This document shows positions 4,657 through 7,520 of a stretch of 7,520 nt of DNA, piece by piece; positions within the stretch are counted from its first letter, which is position 1, and each line of letters starts with the position of its first letter. The translations under genes were made by a program, and so were the position numbers. The notes under the pieces are model-generated. The model was not told where the DNA came from, did not search any database, and was given only the letters and a program-made list of their open reading frames with translations. The DNA is from an uncultured Fibrobacter sp. (lineage in GTDB: Bacteria; Fibrobacterota; Fibrobacteria; Fibrobacterales; Fibrobacteraceae): NCBI RefSeq assembly GCF_937877005.1, contig NZ_CALEFV010000016.1:1-7520 (forward strand), given 5' to 3'.

Positions 4657-7520
4657 ATGAAACATATACCTGAATTATTTGGTTTGTCTTTGTGCATATT
4701 GGGAGCAATGCCCTATGCCGCAACCATTACCCCGAAGACTCCGGCCAAGTCGGACGGTTGCTATGTCATTAGCGATGCCGCGGAACTTTACGGTTTTGCC
4801 GCTGTCGTGAATGGAGCTAACGGCAACGCCGCCGAAAAGTCGGCCTGTGCAACACTTGCAAACGATATCGTGGTGAACGAGAATGTATTGAACGAAGATG
4901 GATCGCTCAATACGGACGCCTCGGCAGGCTTTGCTTCCTGGACGCCGATAGACCTTTTCTCGGGAAAGTTCGACGGGAAGGGGCATACGATTTCGGGGCT
5001 TTTCTACGATAATTCCGAAGAACAGGAAGAACAGTCTTTTGGTTTATTCCGAAGTCTAGTCGGTTCGTCCGATAAGTATGCCGAACTTAGTAATTTCGGA
5101 GTAGTGGATTCCTATTTGGGGGCGAATACTTATTATGTTGGCGTGGTCGTGGGAGAACTGATTTATCCTTCATCTAAAGAACTGGTTCCCCATGCGAAAA
5201 TATCCAATGTCTACAGCACTTCCACTATCTATAGCTACCAGTCGTTTTCTGCTATGGGGGGCCTTGTTGGTGGTATTTTTAAGGGAAATATGGAAATCGA
5301 GAATTGCTATAATGCGGGAATCGTTCTCGGTGTTGGTTTCCAAAATGCGGGTGGTCTCGTGGGTTATATTAACGACGAGGTCAATCTGGTCAAGATTTCA
5401 AATAGCTTCAGTGTATGGAACCCGGCTTCGGAAAAATTGGAGGGCTTATCTCCGCTGATTGGTAGCCATTATGGAGCGAAAATCGCTGTTGATAACACTT
5501 ATTATCTTAATTTAGATGGTAGCCAAGATCTTGGAGATTCGGCTACGACGGGACAGTTCCAGAACGGCGTCGTGGCAGTTGCCTTGCATGAAGGCGTGAA
5601 CGGCTCCGTGTGGGGGCAAAATGTTGGCGTGGATCGCTTGCCGAATTTTTCGGGCGAAGTCAAGAATTCCGCTTCGCAAAAGTACAAGGTGACGTTCCAT
5701 ACGTTCGAAGGCGATACGGCGATCTATTTTGACAGTTACATTTCCGGTTTGCGGAAGGCTCTTCCTACTGAGGTAATCAAGGAAAATACGACTTTCTGTT
5801 GCTGGTCGACTAGTCCCGAATTCAAGGACGAGAATCTTGTGTTCTATATCGATTCTACGGAATCGGGAGACAAGGAATACTGGGCATATCTACTGAATAA
5901 CTATCCGATTACCTTCCATACAAATGGTGGTACAATTGAAGACAGTGAAATAGACCAATACATAGAACGTTATGGGGTGAACCTCCCTGTCAAGGTTTCC
6001 CGCGATTCGTTCTTCTTTGCGGGCTGGTACGAAAACGAGGATCTCTCGGGAACGCCGGTGTATGCAATTGATGCGACAGAAAAGGGTGCAAAGACTTTCT
6101 ATGCGTCCTGGTTCAAACTGAAAATGCCTGAGGTCGATGCGGATTCTTGCTTTGCCATTTCGGATGCTGCCGAACTGTATGGCTTTGCGGCGTATGTCAA
6201 CGGGGCACACGGGATGCACGATGGTCGTGTCGGTAACGTGTGCGCCAAGCTTACCCAGGATATCGTGGTGAACGAAAATGTGATTAAGAACGGCAAGCTC
6301 AATACGGCAGATACAGCGAAGTTCCTAGTCTGGGAACCCATTGCGGAGTTTACGGGCACCTTCGATGGGCAAGGACATACGATTACTGGAATCTATTGTG
6401 GTGGCGTAAGTGCAGTTGATGATAATCTCGGTTTTATCGGGACAGTGTCTGGATATGGGGATTCGACTGGATATGCTGTTATCAAGAACCTGAGGATTGC
6501 GACGTCCTATTATATAGGAGACGAGTCTATAGGTGGTTTTGTCGGTTGGATCAGGGGGCCTGAAAAACATTATCCGGTATATGGTTCCGAGTATACAGTG
6601 CCGGGGGGGGAACTGGTTATTGAAAATTGTTCTTTTGATGGCGTATTGAATGGGCTGGACACAACAGGAGGCTTGGTTGGTAGCGCGAGCAATAAACTGA
6701 CTATACGAAACTCCAGCGTGTCGGGTAGTATAGAGGGATTCCGAGTTGGGGGACTTGTTGGTGTCGGTGGTGATCTGACTATCTACGATAGCCATAATGC
6801 AGCCGGATTGACTGGTTTTGAAGTGGGGGGACTTGTTGGGGAATTGGAAATAGGAATTTCCGTGATTGATAATTGCTTCAATACGGGAGATGTGTATGCT
6901 AAATACAGTGCGGGAGGTCTGATTGGAGAGACGACCTCGCTTCAAGGCCACATAGATGGTTACGTAACTTCGCATTTGACTTTAATGCGTAGCTTCAATA
7001 CAGGAAGCGTTTCATCGGAAGGTTCTGTAGCGGGTCTTATCGGGTTGAGTCGTCATAATCTACTTGTCGCGAATAACTATAACTTGGGCAAAGTTTCTGC
7101 TTATGGGGAATATAGTAGTGCGGCTCCGGTTGGACTTGTTAGGGTTTCTAGTTGTGGATCGTATCTTGACAGCATCTATATCGTAAATAATTACAATATG
7201 GGCATTCTCTTTTCCGAAGCGGGAAGAACTGATATGGAACCTGCCGTGTGGAATGTATGCGCGAACGTACAACAGGTAAAGGCAGAAAATAACTATTACT
7301 TGCAGAACGCATCTGACCCGTACACGAGCAAATTTGGTTTGCCCGCGACGGCTGCGGAATTCAAGGATTCTACGGTAGCAAAGGCGCTTCATGCCTATGT
7401 AAAGCCCTCCGATGATATTCTCGAGGAGGATATTTCGGGCGAAGTCTGGGTGCAGGGTAAGGATTACCCGATTCTTGCTGTACCGAAATCCAGTTCCAGC
7501 TCGGAAGTTTCTAGCAGCAG
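4657..7520 (+). CDS. Large secreted GLUG-repeat/InlB-repeat modular protein, 3' end outside window
   Basis: Open for 954 codons from ATG 4657 to the window edge. The signal peptide is short (about 1-22, ending PYAA). Two copies of one architecture follow. Copy A (33-331) and copy B (496-940) each begin with a Cys-containing module, D-x-C-(Y/F)-x-I-SDAAELYGFA, then DIVVNENV, W-x-PI and FDGxGHTI. GLUG-like GG(L/F)(V/I)G repeats come next: two clear ones in A (201-205, 232-236) and six in B (626-630, 671-675, 698-702, 724-728, 753-757, 792-796). Each copy closes with NxYYL, ALH and VWxQ. Between the copies lie two Listeria-Bacteroides/InlB-type repeats: a degenerate one (343-383, FCCW in place of FAGW) and a standard one (418-485, ITFHTNGG...FAGWY). 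A Ser-rich linker (945-954) begins at the edge, a feature common in Fibrobacter secreted proteins. GLUG and InlB repeats occur in surface adhesins, so an adhesive or surface role is likely, but no ligand or enzyme domain is visible. Confidence 0.85.
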   Translation, partial: MKHIPELFGLSLCILGAMPYAATITPKTPAKSDGCYVISDAAELYGFAAVVNGANGNAAEKSACATLANDIVVNENVLNEDGSLNTDASAGFASWTPIDLFSGKFDGKGHTISGLFYDNSEEQEEQSFGLFRSLVGSSDKYAELSNFGVVDSYLGANTYYVGVVVGELIYPSSKELVPHAKISNVYSTSTIYSYQSFSAMGGLVGGIFKGNMEIENCYNAGIVLGVGFQNAGGLVGYINDEVNLVKISNSFSVWNPASEKLEGLSPLIGSHYGAKIAVDNTYYLNLDGSQDLGDSATTGQFQNGVVAVALHEGVNGSVWGQNVGVDRLPNFSGEVKNSASQKYKVTFHTFEGDTAIYFDSYISGLRKALPTEVIKENTTFCCWSTSPEFKDENLVFYIDSTESGDKEYWAYLLNNYPITFHTNGGTIEDSEIDQYIERYGVNLPVKVSRDSFFFAGWYENEDLSGTPVYAIDATEKGAKTFYASWFKLKMPEVDADSCFAISDAAELYGFAAYVNGAHGMHDGRVGNVCAKLTQDIVVNENVIKNGKLNTADTAKFLVWEPIAEFTGTFDGQGHTITGIYCGGVSAVDDNLGFIGTVSGYGDSTGYAVIKNLRIATSYYIGDESIGGFVGWIRGPEKHYPVYGSEYTVPGGELVIENCSFDGVLNGLDTTGGLVGSASNKLTIRNSSVSGSIEGFRVGGLVGVGGDLTIYDSHNAAGLTGFEVGGLVGELEIGISVIDNCFNTGDVYAKYSAGGLIGETTSLQGHIDGYVTSHLTLMRSFNTGSVSSEGSVAGLIGLSRHNLLVANNYNLGKVSAYGEYSSAAPVGLVRVSSCGSYLDSIYIVNNYNMGILFSEAGRTDMEPAVWNVCANVQQVKAENNYYLQNASDPYTSKFGLPATAAEFKDSTVAKALHAYVKPSDDILEEDISGEVWVQGKDYPILAVPKSSSSSEVSSS
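4753..5004 (+). repeat. Cys-containing start module, first copy
   Basis: This part encodes residues 33-116 of the surface protein and is repeated at residues 496-580. Shared landmarks are SDAAELYGFA, VNGA, DIVVNENV, LNT and FDGxGHTI. Two cysteines, C35 and C64, match C498 and C529 of the second copy, suggesting a disulfide in each. DNA identity is high in places; positions 4864-4886 match 6259-6281 at 22 of 23 bases. Confidence 0.85.
5683..6111 (+). repeat. Two tandem InlB/Listeria-Bacteroides-type repeats
   Basis: Residues 343-383 (VTFHTFEGD...LPTEV...FCCW) and 418-485 (ITFHTNGG...LPVKV...FAGWY...FYASW) line up with each other. The second has the usual GG and GW signature of these roughly 70-residue beta-grasp-like repeats. 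The first has lost both and is degenerate. They separate the two large duplicated copies of the surface protein. Confidence 0.75.
6142..6396 (+). repeat. Cys-containing start module, second copy
   Basis: This part encodes residues 496-580, the second copy of the module at residues 33-116. The protein match is clear over the full length with small length changes between the two cysteines, while many third codon positions differ. The duplication is therefore old or has been under selection at the protein level. Confidence 0.85.
6603..6610 (+). repeat. Run of eight G inside the surface-protein gene
   Basis: An uninterrupted G8 tract encodes the last base of a proline codon, two glycines and the first base of Glu. 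By reading, losing one G leads to TGA after 15 further codons past the tract start, and gaining one leads to TGA after about 7. Other G runs in the gene reach only 6. Confidence 0.8.

Noticed and set aside
5258..5263. Six-G run as a second phase-variation tract (with a similar one near 6825-6830)
   Set aside because: Six bases encoding Gly-Gly in a GLUG repeat are expected from the repeat itself and are too short to suggest switching alone.
6325..6975. 216-residue open frame on the minus strand
   Set aside because: It lies wholly opposite the repeat region of the large secreted protein, whose frame carries recognisable motifs throughout; the antisense translation shows no domain, and its length follows from the composition of the repeats.
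1..7520. tRNA, rRNA, CRISPR, insertion sequence, toxin-antitoxin or defence genes
   Set aside because: No cloverleaf-like sequence, regularly spaced repeats, transposase motifs, terminal repeats or small paired genes of that type were seen on either strand.

Overview
The window looks like a chromosomal segment from a Fibrobacter-type bacterium (FCB group). This is inferred from three things: a serine-rich linker in the secreted protein at the right edge, two start-proximal TAnnTTTG elements resembling the Bacteroidota -7 promoter box, and several exported proteins with no family I recognise. There are no RNA genes, insertion sequences, CRISPR arrays or integration scars. The mix is housekeeping genes plus cell-envelope genes, and I see no sign of a phage or defence island.

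Left part (1-1143): the 3' end of a soluble family I inorganic pyrophosphatase gene runs rightward. It ends at a hairpin terminator that lies inside the 3' end of a convergent radical SAM gene. That radical SAM gene diverges from the next gene across an 85-bp region that holds both promoters and two inverted repeats.

Middle part (1229-3416): a rightward, probably co-transcribed trio. It comprises an exported protein with beta-rich, barrel-like character, a small lipoprotein coupled to it by a TAATG stop/start overlap behind a full AAGGAGGT ribosome binding site, and peptidyl-tRNA hydrolase (pth). The pth stop codon directly abuts the stop codon of a leftward gene (3417-4553) for an S66-family LD-carboxypeptidase-like protein. 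Unusually, that protein carries a lipobox and a serine-rich tether.

Right part (4554-7520): a 103-bp AT-rich divergent promoter region separates the S66 gene from a large secreted protein, open for at least 954 codons and cut by the window end. It is built from two copies of one architecture: a Cys-containing start module, GLUG-type repeats, and a YYL...ALH...VW closing motif. The copies are joined by two InlB/Listeria-Bacteroides-type repeats and followed by a serine linker. An in-frame run of eight G lies in the second copy, and a one-base change there would truncate the protein.

The genes do not form one pathway. The common thread is the envelope: a putative periplasmic peptidoglycan peptidase, an exported-protein/lipoprotein pair, and a modular surface or secreted protein. 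The most useful leads are the duplicated surface protein with its G tract, the nearly leaderless promoters, and the uncharacterised exported-protein/lipoprotein pair. I did not find a clearly new multi-gene system.
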